From contig NZ_VXLC01000001.1 in NCBI RefSeq assembly GCF_008704205.1, forward strand, positions 248,001 to 312,000: a DNA stretch of 64,000 nucleotides, given 5' to 3'. A program made the position numbers and the translations under genes. The notes under the pieces are model-generated. The model worked only from the letters and a program-made list of their open reading frames with translations. It did no database searches and had not been told where the DNA came from. Below are positions 41,424 to 51,080 of the stretch, piece after piece (the stretch's first letter is position 1; each line of letters starts with the position of its first letter). Source of the DNA: Nocardia colli. GTDB taxonomy: Bacteria > Actinomycetota > Actinomycetes > Mycobacteriales > Mycobacteriaceae.

Positions 41424-42935
41424 CTAAGGGAGGAGAGCGCGGACTGCGTCGATGGTGTCGGCTTCGCGCGGTTCCTTGTCGGGCCGGTAGCGGACCACGC
41501 GGGCGAAGCGCAGCGCGACGCCGCCGGGGTAGCGCGGGCTGACCTGCACGCCGTCGAGGGCGATCTCGACGACGAGTTCCGGCCACAGGTAGACGGTCTG
41601 CTCGTCACGCGCGCGTTCGTGGCGCGGGAATTCGGCTGTCTGCCAGTGCAGTAGCGCGTCGGTGAGACCCTTGAAGGTCTTACCGACCATGACCGGCTCG
41701 CCGGTTTCCGGGTCGCGGGCGCCGAGGTGCAGGTTGGACAGGTAGCCGGTGCGGCGGCCGTAACCCCATTCGGCTCCGAGGACCAGCAGGTCGAGGGTGT
41801 GCGTCGGTTTGATCTTCTGCCAGGACCGGCCGCGCCGGCCCGCCGCGTAGGGCGCGGACAGCGACTTGATCATCACCCCCTCGTGGCCCGCGGCGAGCGC
41901 ACCGTCGAAGTATTCGGCGGCGGCTTCCTCGTCCGGGCGGATCAGGGCCGGAATGCTCTGGGCAGCTGCCACTTTCGTGAGCGCGGCGCGGCGTTCGGAC
42001 AGCGGGGCGTCGAGCAGGTCCACGCCGTCCAGGTGTAGGCAGTCGAAGAAATACGGATGTAGCAACAGTTCCCGGGTGGAACTCACCTCGGCGAAGCGGC
42101 TCATCGTCTCCTGGAACGGGCGCGGCCGTCCGGCATCGGTGAGCGCCAGGGTTTCCCCGTCGAGCACCACGCTGGTGCAGTCGAGCCCGGCGACCAGCTC
42201 GACCAGTTCCGGCACGCTCGCGGTGATATCGCGCAGCGTCCTGGTGAACACCCACACCCGCGGGCCGTCGCGATGCACCTGGATCCGGGCGCCGTCCATC
42301 TTGATCTCGACGCTCACGTCCCCGTCGAACTCGGTGAGCGCCTCGTCCAGCGTCGCGCCGGGCGAGGCGAGCATCGGCTGGATCGGCCGGCCCACCTCCA
42401 GCCTGAACTCGGCGAGCGCCGCGACGCCGCCGGTCAGCGCGGCGATCGCGGTCACCGGCAGCCGCCCGGACAGCATGTAGGCCCGGCGCACCAGGTCGGC
42501 GGGCACGTCGGCGGCCACCGCGACGGCCTCCATGACGATCGCGGTGAGCGCCCCCTGCCGCAGTTCACCGGTCAGCAGACGCAACAGAAAGGCCTGTTCG
42601 TCCGCGGTCGCGGCGGTCCACAGCGTGGCGAGCAACGCCTTGCGCCGGGCCGTCGAACCGGTGCCGGAGGTCTCGCCCAGTTCGGTCAGTGCGGAGTCGA
42701 CCGCCGAAACCGTCAGCGTCGCAACGGGTGCCGGGGTAGTGTCCACGGCAGCGAGGGTGCGCCAGCCGGCGCCGATCCGGCCCTGCCGTAGCTCACCGGA
42801 TGCCCAGGCGACGACCGGCACGAGTTCGTCCGGCGCGGCGGCGGTCAACAGCTCGGCGAAGGTGGCGATCTTCGTCTTGCGTGACCTGGTCGCGCGAACC
42901 GTCTCCGAAGCCTGGACGACATGCGAGAACAACAC
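41424..42935 (-). CDS. ligB: ATP-dependent DNA ligase (LigB-type)
   Basis: 503 residues. The adenylation lysine is K212 in EIKMDGAR, followed by the nucleotidyltransferase motifs VLDGETLAL, FFDCLHLDG, GHEGVMIKS and SWQKIKP, then an OB-fold with LVVEIALDGVQVSPRYPGGVALRFARVVR. An N-terminal DNA-binding helical domain precedes. This arrangement is that of archaeal/mycobacterial LigB (Rv3062-like), a ligase dispensable next to the NAD-dependent LigA. It lies 93 bp from the divergent ramB gene. Confidence 0.94.
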   Translation of the reverse strand: MLFSHVVQASETVRATRSRKTKIATFAELLTAAAPDELVPVVAWASGELRQGRIGAGWRTLAAVDTTPAPVATLTVSAVDSALTELGETSGTGSTARRKALLATLWTAATADEQAFLLRLLTGELRQGALTAIVMEAVAVAADVPADLVRRAYMLSGRLPVTAIAALTGGVAALAEFRLEVGRPIQPMLASPGATLDEALTEFDGDVSVEIKMDGARIQVHRDGPRVWVFTRTLRDITASVPELVELVAGLDCTSVVLDGETLALTDAGRPRPFQETMSRFAEVSSTRELLLHPYFFDCLHLDGVDLLDAPLSERRAALTKVAAAQSIPALIRPDEEAAAEYFDGALAAGHEGVMIKSLSAPYAAGRRGRSWQKIKPTHTLDLLVLGAEWGYGRRTGYLSNLHLGARDPETGEPVMVGKTFKGLTDALLHWQTAEFPRHERARDEQTVYLWPELVVEIALDGVQVSPRYPGGVALRFARVVRYRPDKEPREADTIDAVRALLP

Positions 42936-43028
42936 GCGTCGACGGTAACGTCTACCTGTGACACAAAGCTCAGCAGAACTGCTAATTACCCATTGGCACG
43001 GTTGCGAAAACGCCCATAAACTGGACGC

Positions 43029-44435
43029 ATGGCCAAGACTTACGTCGGGGCGCGGCTTCGTCAGCTGCGGACCGAACGGGGGCTGAGCCAGGTCTCACTC
43101 GCCCAGAAGCTGGAGATCTCGGCGAGCTACCTCAATCAGATCGAACACGACGTGCGCCCGCTCACCGTTGCGGTGCTGCTGCGGATCAGTGAGGTGTTCG
43201 GGGTCGACGCGACCTTCTTCTCCTCCCAGGACGACACCCGGCTCATCGCCGAACTCCAAGAGGTCGTGATGGACCAGGAGCTGGGCATCGAGGCCGATAC
43301 CCAGGAGATCGCGGACATGGTGTCCGCGCACCCGAGCATGGCGCGCGCGCTGGTCAACATGCACAACCGCTACCGCAACACCTCGGCCCAGCTGGCCGCG
43401 GCCACCGAGGACCGCTTCGCCGACGGTTCGGGCAGCGCGGCGATCAGCAAGCCGCACGAGGAGGTGCGCGACTTCTTCTATCAGCGGCAGAACTACATCC
43501 ACGAATTGGACACCGCCGCAGAGGAACTCACCGCGCGCATCCGATTCCACGGCGGCGACGTGAACAGCGAGGTGGCGCGGATCCTGCGCGCGCACGACGT
43601 GCGGATCGTGGAGCGCATCGACCTCGGCGAGGGCGTGCTGCACCGCTACGACGAGGACACCCAGCGACTGGAGATCGCACCGCACCTCTCCGGTGGTCAG
43701 CGCACCTTCAAGCTCGCCGCCGAGCTCGCCTACTTCGAATGCGGCGAGCTGCTCGAAAAGCTGGTCGAGGAGGGCAATTTCGCCTCCGAGGACACCCGCA
43801 AGCTGGCCATGCTCGGCCTGGCGAACTACTTCGCAGCGGCAACCGTGCTGCCCTACACGCACTTTCACGAGGTGGCCGAGGACTTCCGCTACGACATCGA
43901 GCGGCTCTCGGCATTCTTCACCCAGAGTTACGAGACCATCTGCCATCGGCTTTCGACCTTGCAGCGACCCAAGCTGCGCGGCGTGCCGTTCTCCTTCGTC
44001 CGGGTGGACCGGGCAGGGAACATGTCGAAACGCCAGTCCGCCACCGGTTTCCACTTCTCCGCCAGCGGCGGCACCTGTCCGCTGTGGAACGTCTACGAGA
44101 CCTTCGCCTACCCCGGCAAGATCATGACGCAGATCGCCCAGATGCCCGACGGACGCAAGTACCTGTGGGTCGCCCGCACCGTGGAGCGCCGCGCCACCCG
44201 CTATGGCCAGCCGAGCAAGACCTTCGCCATCGGCCTCGGTTGCGAGCTCCGGCACGCCGGCCGGGTGATCTACGCCGACGGTATCGATCTCGACGAGGTC
44301 CAGCCCACGCCCATCGGGGCCGGGTGCCGGGTCTGCGAACGACTCAACTGCCCGCAGCGGGCGTTCCCGCCCCTCGGCAAGGTTCTCGATATCAGCGAGC
44401 ACCGCAGCTCGGTCTCGCCGTACGTGCTGAAGTAG
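43029..44435 (+). CDS. ramB: RamB-type acetate/glyoxylate regulator (XRE + ScfR family)
   Basis: 468 residues. The N-terminal HTH (VGARLRQLRTERGLSQVSLAQKLEISASYLNQIEHDVRPLTVAVLLRISEVFGVDATFF) closely matches RamB of corynebacteria and mycobacteria. The central part has an IrrE/DUF955-like region and the C-terminus the DUF2083 segment with CRVCERLNCPQRAFPP cysteines. RamB represses genes of acetate activation and the glyoxylate shunt (aceA, aceB, ack-pta). The related PrpR is the main alternative, but no prp genes are nearby. A strong hairpin follows the gene. Confidence 0.9.
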   Translation: MAKTYVGARLRQLRTERGLSQVSLAQKLEISASYLNQIEHDVRPLTVAVLLRISEVFGVDATFFSSQDDTRLIAELQEVVMDQELGIEADTQEIADMVSAHPSMARALVNMHNRYRNTSAQLAAATEDRFADGSGSAAISKPHEEVRDFFYQRQNYIHELDTAAEELTARIRFHGGDVNSEVARILRAHDVRIVERIDLGEGVLHRYDEDTQRLEIAPHLSGGQRTFKLAAELAYFECGELLEKLVEEGNFASEDTRKLAMLGLANYFAAATVLPYTHFHEVAEDFRYDIERLSAFFTQSYETICHRLSTLQRPKLRGVPFSFVRVDRAGNMSKRQSATGFHFSASGGTCPLWNVYETFAYPGKIMTQIAQMPDGRKYLWVARTVERRATRYGQPSKTFAIGLGCELRHAGRVIYADGIDLDEVQPTPIGAGCRVCERLNCPQRAFPPLGKVLDISEHRSSVSPYVLK

Positions 44436-44464
44436 TCCCGAAGCTGTTGCGGGACAACAGGCAA

Positions 44465-44498
44465 AAGGCCGACATCGCCGGATCGCGATGTCGGCCTT
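44465..44498. terminator. Bidirectional terminator between ramB and MFS genes
   Basis: AAGGCCGACATCGC (44465-44478) and GCGATGTCGGCCTT (44485-44498) form a perfect 14-bp stem with a 6-nt loop, flanked by A and T runs suited to both directions. It lies midway between two convergent stop codons. Confidence 0.9.
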
Positions 44499-44520
44499 CG
44501 CCGTTGAGCGGGTGCGGCCG

Positions 44521-45756
44521 CTACGCGAGGGCCAGTGCCCGCCGCTGAACCCGCAGACCGACCAGGGTCATGGCCAGCGCGAGGACCAGCAGCGCGGCCA
44601 GCGTCCAGGCCAGAGCCGAGAAGCCGTGCGGGGCAGCGGCTGCCGCGACCAGCGGGCCCACCGTGGCACCCACGTAGAAGCTGAACATCGCGACCGACAT
44701 TGCGGCGGCGCGGGATTCGCCGCCGAGTTCGCCCGCGCTCTGCAGGACGGCGGGACCGATCACGCCGAGGCCGCCGACCAGCACCGCGAGCAGGATGGTC
44801 AGAACCGCCAGGTGCGAGCCCTCGAAGGTGGCCGCCACCATCGCCGCCGCGGCGACCAGGACGCCGAGCATGATCTGGTAGTGCTTGGTCAACCGGGCCA
44901 GCGGGATGGCCAGCAGCGGCAGCGCCACCATCACCGGGAGCGCGCCCGCCCGCAGGGCGAGCAGTTCGCCGGAACCCTTGACCACGCCGGTGAGTTCGAG
45001 ACCGGTGTAGACGCCGACCATGACCGCCATGCTCATCGAACCCGCGACCAGCATCGGCAGCAGCGGGCGGATGCGCAGCACCGCGGGAATCGCGGCGTAG
45101 CTGTGCCGCAGCGGCAGATCACGCCCGGTCGGGACGTCCTCGAGCATCACCCGGCGCAGCACGACCGCGAGCACCGCGAAGACGATCGCGGAACCGATGA
45201 ACATGGTGCGCCACGGGAACGAAGCGACCACCGCCTGCGAGACGATCTGCGCGATCACCGTCGCGGCCAGGAACGAGGTGGCCACCGACATGGTCGCCAC
45301 GGCCCGGTGTGCGGGCGTGATCCGGGTGGCGACATAGGCCATGATCGCGGGCGGAATGGAACCGACGACGAGGCCCTGCACAATCCGCAGGGCGACCGCG
45401 ATCGGCGCGCTGAACGCCAGACCGGTCAACAGGGTGACCACCGCGGCGACGAGCATGCCGGTCATCAGCACCCGGCGGTGTCCGTAGCGGTCCGACAGCG
45501 GGCCGAACAGCACGAACCCGCCCGCGTAGCCGAAGGCGAACGCGCTGATGATCCAGGTCATCACGCCCGAGCCGACGTTCCAGTCCGATTTCATGGCCGC
45601 GAACAGGGGAATCGGCACATACATCTGGCCGGTCGCGAGCAGTGCGGCCAGCACGAAGACGGGCACGGTACGCGCGGTGTGGGCGCGCGAGGGGACGCCC
45701 AGGGCGGGCGCGGCGGCCGGAGTACCGGTCGTGAGCGGAAGTGTCGGCGTAGCCAT
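44521..45756 (-). CDS. Major facilitator superfamily transporter
   Basis: 411 residues with about twelve membrane segments. The MFS motif A is GPLSDRYGHRRVLMTG in the loop after the second segment, and the N-terminal part (LLATGQMYVPIPLFAAMKSDW) resembles drug or sugar/arabinose efflux carriers of the YtbD/AraJ type. The substrate is unknown. It is divergent from a TetR gene, with an inverted repeat between them, the usual layout of a regulated efflux pump. Confidence 0.92.
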   Translation of the reverse strand: MATPTLPLTTGTPAAAPALGVPSRAHTARTVPVFVLAALLATGQMYVPIPLFAAMKSDWNVGSGVMTWIISAFAFGYAGGFVLFGPLSDRYGHRRVLMTGMLVAAVVTLLTGLAFSAPIAVALRIVQGLVVGSIPPAIMAYVATRITPAHRAVATMSVATSFLAATVIAQIVSQAVVASFPWRTMFIGSAIVFAVLAVVLRRVMLEDVPTGRDLPLRHSYAAIPAVLRIRPLLPMLVAGSMSMAVMVGVYTGLELTGVVKGSGELLALRAGALPVMVALPLLAIPLARLTKHYQIMLGVLVAAAAMVAATFEGSHLAVLTILLAVLVGGLGVIGPAVLQSAGELGGESRAAAMSVAMFSFYVGATVGPLVAAAAAPHGFSALAWTLAALLVLALAMTLVGLRVQRRALALA

Positions 45757-45791
45757 GAGGACGACAGTAGGACCGGGAGAGATCGATTGTC

Positions 45792-45807
45792 AACCAAATA
45801 GTTGGTT
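45792..45807. promoter_or_regulatory. Operator-like inverted repeat of the TetR/MFS pair
   Basis: AACCAA-ATAG-TTGGTT, a 6-4-6 inverted repeat in the 75-bp divergent intergenic region, 25 bp upstream of the TetR start. A likely TetR binding site controlling both genes. Confidence 0.65.
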
Positions 45808-45831
45808 TAAACAGATGGTAAAATCTCGACC

Positions 45832-46677
45832 ATGACGGCCACGATCAAACGCAGCGACGCGACCAAGCAGGCGCTCTTGCGTGCCGCGCGGGACGAATTC
45901 GCCGAATACGGCCTGGCCGGCGCGCGGGTCGACCGCATCGCCGAGGCCGCCGGGGTGAACAAGGAACGCATCTACGGCCTGTTCGGCAGCAAGGACAAGC
46001 TGTTCGACGTCATCCTGATCGACACCATGCGCGAGTTCCTGGACGTGGTCCAGCCGTTGACCGAGACCGATCCGGGCCGCTACATCGGCAAGCTGTTCGA
46101 CTACCACAACAACCACCCGCAACTGCTGCGCCTGCTGCTGTGGGAGGGCCTGCACCGCGGCGTCGACGCGCACGACATCGACGGCTGGCGCGCCCAGCAC
46201 TACGAGCAGAAATTCGACCGGGCCATCGAACAATTCGGCATCGACGCGCAGTACGCCGGGCGATTGCTGCTCGCGCTGTGCGGCATGTCCAACTGGAGTC
46301 TGGCCGTACCGCAGACCACCCGGCTGCTGCTCGGCAACGCCGCCGAGGACAAGGCCGCGACCCGCGAGTTCATGCAGGAATTCGCCAAGGCGGCGATGGC
46401 GAATCTGCCGCAGGCCTACCAGCGGCGCGGGTCGTCGCCGACGCAAGCAGCCGAACCGGTCAATGCATTGACCACTGGGCTTGTCGACCCCGGTACCGCG
46501 GTCGACAGGGCCGCGCAACGCCTCCGCGACGCGCAGGCAGCAGCCGACGCGGCCCGCGACGAACTCGCCGCCGCCCTGCGCGAGGCCCACGCCGAAGGCA
46601 CCAGCGCCAACCAGCTCGCCCGCGATGTCTCGGGCACGCTGTCTCGCCCCGTGGTACTCAAACTGCTCGCCGACTAG
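45832..46677 (+). CDS. TetR-family regulator with extra C-terminal helical module
   Basis: 281 residues, longer than the usual 190-220. The TetR HTH is LLRAARDEFAEYGLAGARVDRIAEAAGVNKERIYGLFGSKDKLF. The ligand domain ends near residue 200. The last 65 residues (DRAAQRLRDAQAAADAARDELAAALREAHAEG, then TSANQLARDVSGTLSRPVVLKLL) look like a coiled coil followed by a small HTH of the kind found alone in actinobacterial proteins. It is divergent from the MFS transporter gene and probably represses it. Confidence 0.9.
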   Translation: MTATIKRSDATKQALLRAARDEFAEYGLAGARVDRIAEAAGVNKERIYGLFGSKDKLFDVILIDTMREFLDVVQPLTETDPGRYIGKLFDYHNNHPQLLRLLLWEGLHRGVDAHDIDGWRAQHYEQKFDRAIEQFGIDAQYAGRLLLALCGMSNWSLAVPQTTRLLLGNAAEDKAATREFMQEFAKAAMANLPQAYQRRGSSPTQAAEPVNALTTGLVDPGTAVDRAAQRLRDAQAAADAARDELAAALREAHAEGTSANQLARDVSGTLSRPVVLKLLAD

Positions 46678-46688
46678 CTCCCCCCGGC

Positions 46689-48515
46689 TCAGAAAGCCGC
46701 TTCGTCCAGCTTCATGATGTCGTTGTCGATCGCGGCGATGATCGCCGTGTTCGCGGTCAGCTGCGGCAGCACGTTCTTCGCGAAGAAGCTTGCGGCAGCG
46801 ACCTTTCCGGTATAGAACGGCCGTTCCTTCGCCGGTGCGTCGGCGGCCAGCGCGGCGGCCGCGATCTCCGCCTGCACCAGCAACCGCCAGCCGATGAGCA
46901 GGTCGCCGACCGAGAGCAGGAAGCGCACCGAACCGAGGCCGACCTTGTACAGCTCGGCCGGATCCTGCTGGCCCGCCATCAGATAGCCGGTCAAGGTCGC
47001 CGCCATGGCCTGCACCTCGCCCAAAGCCGTACGCAGCAGCTCACGTTCGGTCTCGAAGCGCCCGCTCTTGGTGTCCAGGAACGCGGCGATCTGCCCGGTG
47101 ACGTGCCCGATCGCCACCCCCTTGTCCCGAATGATCTTGCGGAAGAAGAAGTCCTGCGCCTGGATGGCGGTCGTGCCCTCGTACAGCGAGTCGATCTTCG
47201 CGTCCCGGATGTACTGCTCGATCGGGTAGTCCTGCAGATAACCCGAACCACCCAGTGTTTGCAGCGATTCCGTCAGGTACTCGTAGGCCCGCTCCGAACC
47301 GACGCCCTTGACGATCGGCAGCAGCAAATCGTCGACCCGGTGCGCCAGATCGGCGTCGGCACCCGAAACCAGCTGCGCCACATCGGGATTCTGATGCGCC
47401 GCGGTGTACAGATACACCGCGCGCAGGCCCTCGGCGTACGCCTTCTGCAAGGCCAGGCTGCGCCGCACATCGGGATGCCGGGTGATCGGCACCCGCGGCG
47501 CGGCCTTGTCGGTCATCTGGGTCAGATCGGCGCCCTGCACCCGCTCCTTGGCGTAGTCGAGCGCGGTCAGATACCCGGTGGACAGCGTGCCGGTGGACTT
47601 GATGCCGACCACCATGCGCGCGTTCTCGATCACCTGGAACATCTGCGCGATGCCGTTGTGCACGTCGCCGACCAGCCAGCCGACCGCGGGCACGTCGCCG
47701 CCGAAGGTCAGCTCACAGGTGGGCGAGGACTTCAGGCCCATCTTGTGCTCGAGATTGGTCGCGAACACGCCGTTGCGCGCGCCGAGCTCCAGCGTCTCGG
47801 CATCGAAGAGGAACTTCGGCACGTAGAACAGCGACAGGCCCTTGGTGCCGGGGCCCGCGCCCTCGGGGCGGGCGAGCACCAGGTGGAACATGTTTTCCGC
47901 GGTGTCGCCGACGTCGCCGCCGGAGATGAAGCGCTTGATGCCCTCGATGTGCCAGGTGCCGTCGGGCTGTTCGACCGCCTTGGTGCGGCCTGCGCCGACA
48001 TCGGAGCCGGCGTCCGGCTCGGTCAGCACCATGGTGCCCTGCCAGCCGCGTTCGTATCCCTCGGTGGCCCAGTGCTTCTGCTGCTCGTTGCCGACGTTGT
48101 AGAGCACCGCGGCCATCACCGGGCCCATGTTGAAGAAGCTCGCCGCCGGATTGGCGCACATGATCATCTCCTGGACCGCCCACACCACCGCGGCGGGCGC
48201 GGGCGTGCCGCCCATGCCCTCCGGCAGCCCGAGCCTGCTCCAGTCGGCGTCGTGCACCGCCGTGATGGTCTTGCGCAGCGCGTCCGGCACCGTGACCGAG
48301 AAGGTGTCCGGCACGAACGCCACCGGATCGCGATCGGCCGCGGCGAAGGACTCCGCGATCGGCCCCTCGGCCAGCCGCTTCACCTCGGCCAGGATCTCGC
48401 GCACGGTATCGGAGTCGAGATCACCGTAGGCGCCCGTGTCGAGCAGCTTGTCCAGCCCGAACACCTCGAAGAGGTTGAATTCGATGTCACGCACGTTCGC
48501 CTTGTAGTGACCCAC
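46689..48515 (-). CDS. fadE5: Long acyl-CoA dehydrogenase (FadE5-like)
   Basis: 608 residues beginning with GTG after GGGAGGA. The length and N-terminus ([22 protein letters not shown]) match mycobacterial FadE5 (Rv0244c), an acyl-CoA dehydrogenase of broad chain length. [19 protein letters not shown] is the FAD/substrate segment, and the catalytic base is E446 in [16 protein letters not shown]. The C-terminal 150 residues are the extra helical domain of this clade. It oxidises acyl-CoA to trans-2-enoyl-CoA. It is divergent from the urea importer operon and convergent with the TetR gene. Confidence 0.92.
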   Translation of the reverse strand: MGHYKANVRDIEFNLFEVFGLDKLLDTGAYGDLDSDTVREILAEVKRLAEGPIAESFAAADRDPVAFVPDTFSVTVPDALRKTITAVHDADWSRLGLPEGMGGTPAPAAVVWAVQEMIMCANPAASFFNMGPVMAAVLYNVGNEQQKHWATEGYERGWQGTMVLTEPDAGSDVGAGRTKAVEQPDGTWHIEGIKRFISGGDVGDTAENMFHLVLARPEGAGPGTKGLSLFYVPKFLFDAETLELGARNGVFATNLEHKMGLKSSPTCELTFGGDVPAVGWLVGDVHNGIAQMFQVIENARMVVGIKSTGTLSTGYLTALDYAKERVQGADLTQMTDKAAPRVPITRHPDVRRSLALQKAYAEGLRAVYLYTAAHQNPDVAQLVSGADADLAHRVDDLLLPIVKGVGSERAYEYLTESLQTLGGSGYLQDYPIEQYIRDAKIDSLYEGTTAIQAQDFFFRKIIRDKGVAIGHVTGQIAAFLDTKSGRFETERELLRTALGEVQAMAATLTGYLMAGQQDPAELYKVGLGSVRFLLSVGDLLIGWRLLVQAEIAAAALAADAPAKERPFYTGKVAAASFFAKNVLPQLTANTAIIAAIDNDIMKLDEAAF

Positions 48516-48617
48516 GACGGTCCTCCCAGGTTTCGGCCGTTTTGACGATGTACAAACGCAGCCTGCCGTACCGCGGCGACGCTACGCAACCGTAGGCTCG
48601 CCGCCACCTCACCGAGG

Positions 48618-48657
48618 TTCACCAGCCGGTAACCGCAAAGGTTCACACGGCCGAAAC
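48618..48657. promoter_or_regulatory. Two GlnR-like boxes upstream of urtA
   Basis: TTCAC-N6-GTAAC (48618-48633) and TTCAC-N6-GAAAC (48642-48657), eight bases apart, match the paired AC-n9-AC pattern of actinobacterial GlnR sites. They lie about 190-225 bp upstream of urtA in the 327-bp gap shared with fadE5. A 7-bp hairpin (CCCGGTC/GACCGGG, 48745-48767) lies nearer to urtA; nothing else in the gap is recognisable. Confidence 0.55.
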
Positions 48658-48842
48658 ACAGGCAACGGACTCGTCACCGAGAGATATTCCGGCGCAACAA
48701 CTTCTGTCTAACGTTCGCACCACGAATACACCGCCTGTATACATCCCGGTCGACAGCTTTGACCGGGGCAAAGGCGGAGGTGTTCGCCGCGGTGCACGTC
48801 GTGCCGCCGAATTACCTGATGAAGTGAGAAGGGTCCCGCCCC

Positions 48843-50123
48843 ATGTCAGATTCCCGTGCCATCCATCGACACCGCTCCCGGCGCATGGTCAAGGTGATGG
48901 CGGTACCCACCGCAGTAGCGCTCGCCGGTTTGTTGCTGACCGCCTGCGGCGCCAAGGACGACGCAACGACCACCGGCTCGAACGCCACCTCCTGCGTGGA
49001 CACGTCGAAGGACTCGATCAAGGTCGGATCGCTGCACTCGCTGTCCGGCACGATGGCCATTTCCGAGGTCACCGTGGCCAACTCGACCAAGCTGGCGGTC
49101 GATCAGATCAACGCCGCGGGCGGGGTGCTCGGCAAGAAGATCGAGCTGGTGCTCGAGGACGGCGCGTCGGACCCGAAGACCTTCGCGGAGAAGGCCGAGA
49201 AGCTGATCAGCTCCGACTGCGTCGCGGCGGTGTTCGGCGGCTGGACCTCGTCGAGCCGCAAGGCGATGAAGCCGAAGTTCGAGAGCCTGAACTCGCTGCT
49301 CTACTACCCGGTGCAGTACGAGGGCCTGGAGGACAGCAAGAACATCTTCTACACCGGCGCGACCACCAACCAGCAGATCATTCCGGCGCTGGATTACCTG
49401 AAGCAGAAGGGCATCACGTCCCTCTACCTGGTCGGCTCCGACTACGTCTTCCCGCAGACCGCCAACCGCGAGATCAAGGCGTACGCGAAGGCCAACGGCA
49501 TCGAGATCAAGGGCGAGGACTACACCCCGCTCGGCTCGACCGACTTCTCCACCATCGTGAACAAGGTGCGCACCGCCAAGGCGGGCGCGGTCTTCAACAC
49601 GCTCAACGGCGACTCGAACGTGGCGTTCTTCCGTGAGTACACCAATGCCGGCCTGAAAGCCGCTGAGATGCCGGTGGTTTCGGTGTCCATCGCGGAGGAA
49701 GAGGTCGCGGGCATCGGCGCGCAGAACATCGCCGGGCAGCTGACCGCGTGGAATTACTACCAGACCGTGGACACCCCGGTGAACAAGAAGTTCGTCGCCG
49801 ACTACAAGGCCGCGTTCGGCGCGGACAAGCCGACCTCGGATCCGATGGAGGCCGCGTACGCCTCGGTCTACCTGTGGAAGAACACGGTGGAGAAGGCAAA
49901 GTCGTTCGCGGTGGCCGACATTCAGGCCGCGGCCGATGGCGTGACGTTCGAGGCGCCCGAGGGTCTGGTGACCGTCGACGGGTCGAACCATCACATCACC
50001 AAGACCGCGCGGATCGGTGAGATCCGGCCGGACGGGCTCATCTACACGGTGTGGGACTCGGGCAAGGCGGTCACGCCGGACCCGTACCTCAAGTCCTACG
50101 AATGGGCCAAGGGCCTCAAGTAA
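48843..50123 (+). CDS. urtA: Urea/amide ABC transporter substrate-binding lipoprotein
   Basis: 426 residues. Arg-rich N-terminus, hydrophobic segment and lipobox LLLTAC mark a lipoprotein. The mature sequence has the UrtA/FmdD signatures: [56 protein letters not shown] and [13 protein letters not shown] [17 protein letters not shown]. It binds urea or short amides outside the cell. AGAAGGG precedes the ATG. A strong hairpin separates it from urtB, consistent with higher expression of the binding protein. The order urtABCDE is complete. Confidence 0.94.
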   Translation: MSDSRAIHRHRSRRMVKVMAVPTAVALAGLLLTACGAKDDATTTGSNATSCVDTSKDSIKVGSLHSLSGTMAISEVTVANSTKLAVDQINAAGGVLGKKIELVLEDGASDPKTFAEKAEKLISSDCVAAVFGGWTSSSRKAMKPKFESLNSLLYYPVQYEGLEDSKNIFYTGATTNQQIIPALDYLKQKGITSLYLVGSDYVFPQTANREIKAYAKANGIEIKGEDYTPLGSTDFSTIVNKVRTAKAGAVFNTLNGDSNVAFFREYTNAGLKAAEMPVVSVSIAEEEVAGIGAQNIAGQLTAWNYYQTVDTPVNKKFVADYKAAFGADKPTSDPMEAAYASVYLWKNTVEKAKSFAVADIQAAADGVTFEAPEGLVTVDGSNHHITKTARIGEIRPDGLIYTVWDSGKAVTPDPYLKSYEWAKGLK

Positions 50124-50133
50124 TTCGCCCGAT

Positions 50134-50173
50134 CGGTGTGGGGTGGCCGGGATTTCCCGGCCACCCCACACCG
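50134..50173 (+). terminator. Intra-operon hairpin between urtA and urtB
   Basis: Bases 50134-50152 and 50155-50173 are perfect inverse complements: a 19-bp GC-rich stem with a 2-nt loop. The left arm starts CGGTGTGGGG and the right arm ends CCCCACACCG. It starts 10 bp after the urtA stop and ends 22 bp before the urtB start. A partial terminator or an mRNA 3'-end stabiliser is likely. Confidence 0.8.
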
Positions 50174-50195
50174 GCCCGATATCCGAGGAGTCCGT

Positions 50196-51080
50196 ATGGA
50201 CGTCGTGATCGGCCAGCTCTTCACCGGGTTGAGTCTGGGATCAATTCTGTTGCTCGCCGCGCTCGGCCTGTCGTTGACCTTCGGTCAGATGGGCGTGATC
50301 AATATGGCGCACGGCGAGTTCATCATGGCCGGGTGCTACACGACTTATGTTGTGCAGAAGTTCATTTCGTCGGCGGGTGTCTCGCTGGTGGTGTCGTTGC
50401 TGATCGGTTTCCTGGTGGGTGGCCTGCTCGGCGCGGCGCTGGAGATGGGGTTGATCCGCTGGATGTACGACCGGCCGCTGGACACCCTGCTGGTCACCTT
50501 CGGTGTCGGGCTGGTGTTGCAACAGCTGGCCCGGGATATTTTCGGCGCACCGGCGAAGAATGTTGTTGCGCCGGAATGGCTCAGCGGCGGCGTCACCATC
50601 CTGGGCGCGGTGGTGCCGAAGAGCCGGATCTTCATCCTGGTGCTCGCGGTGGCCGCGGTGATCACGCTGGCCACGGTGATGAAGACGACGCCCATGGGGC
50701 GGCGCATCCGGGCCGTCGTGCAGAACCGGGGGCTCGCTGAAACCAGCGGAGTATCAAGTCGTTTCACCGACATCAGCACGTTCTTCATCGGCTCGGGCCT
50801 GGCCGGCGTGGCCGGGGTCGCGCTCACGCTGATCGGCTCGACCAGCCCGACCATCGGGCAGAGCTATCTGATCGACGCCTTCCTCGTGGTGGTGATCGGC
50901 GGCCTCGGCCAGATCAAGGGCACGGTGATCGCGGCGTTCGCGCTCGGCCTGCTCAACTCCTACATCGAATACTCGACCACCGCCTCGATCGCGAAGGTCA
51001 TCGTGTTCGTCGTGATCGTCATCTTCCTGCAGGTTCGCCCGCAGGGCCTGTTCACCGTTCGCACAAGGAGTTTGGCATGA
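50196..51080 (+). CDS. urtB: Urea ABC transporter permease UrtB
   Basis: 294 residues from the ATG at 50196 (GAGGAG upstream). It is a LivH-type branched permease with seven or eight membrane segments: LSLGSILLLAALGLSLTFGQMGVINMAHGEFIM near the start is the family signature, and VVVIGGLGQIKGTVIAAF the C-terminal loop. The last four bases overlap urtC. With UrtC it forms the membrane channel for urea. Confidence 0.93.
   Translation: MDVVIGQLFTGLSLGSILLLAALGLSLTFGQMGVINMAHGEFIMAGCYTTYVVQKFISSAGVSLVVSLLIGFLVGGLLGAALEMGLIRWMYDRPLDTLLVTFGVGLVLQQLARDIFGAPAKNVVAPEWLSGGVTILGAVVPKSRIFILVLAVAAVITLATVMKTTPMGRRIRAVVQNRGLAETSGVSSRFTDISTFFIGSGLAGVAGVALTLIGSTSPTIGQSYLIDAFLVVVIGGLGQIKGTVIAAFALGLLNSYIEYSTTASIAKVIVFVVIVIFLQVRPQGLFTVRTRSLA

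Noticed and set aside
46140..48545. 801-codon plus-strand frame opposite fadE5
   Set aside because: The minus strand encodes a full-length FadE5-like enzyme with its catalytic residues; the plus frame is a GC-rich shadow.
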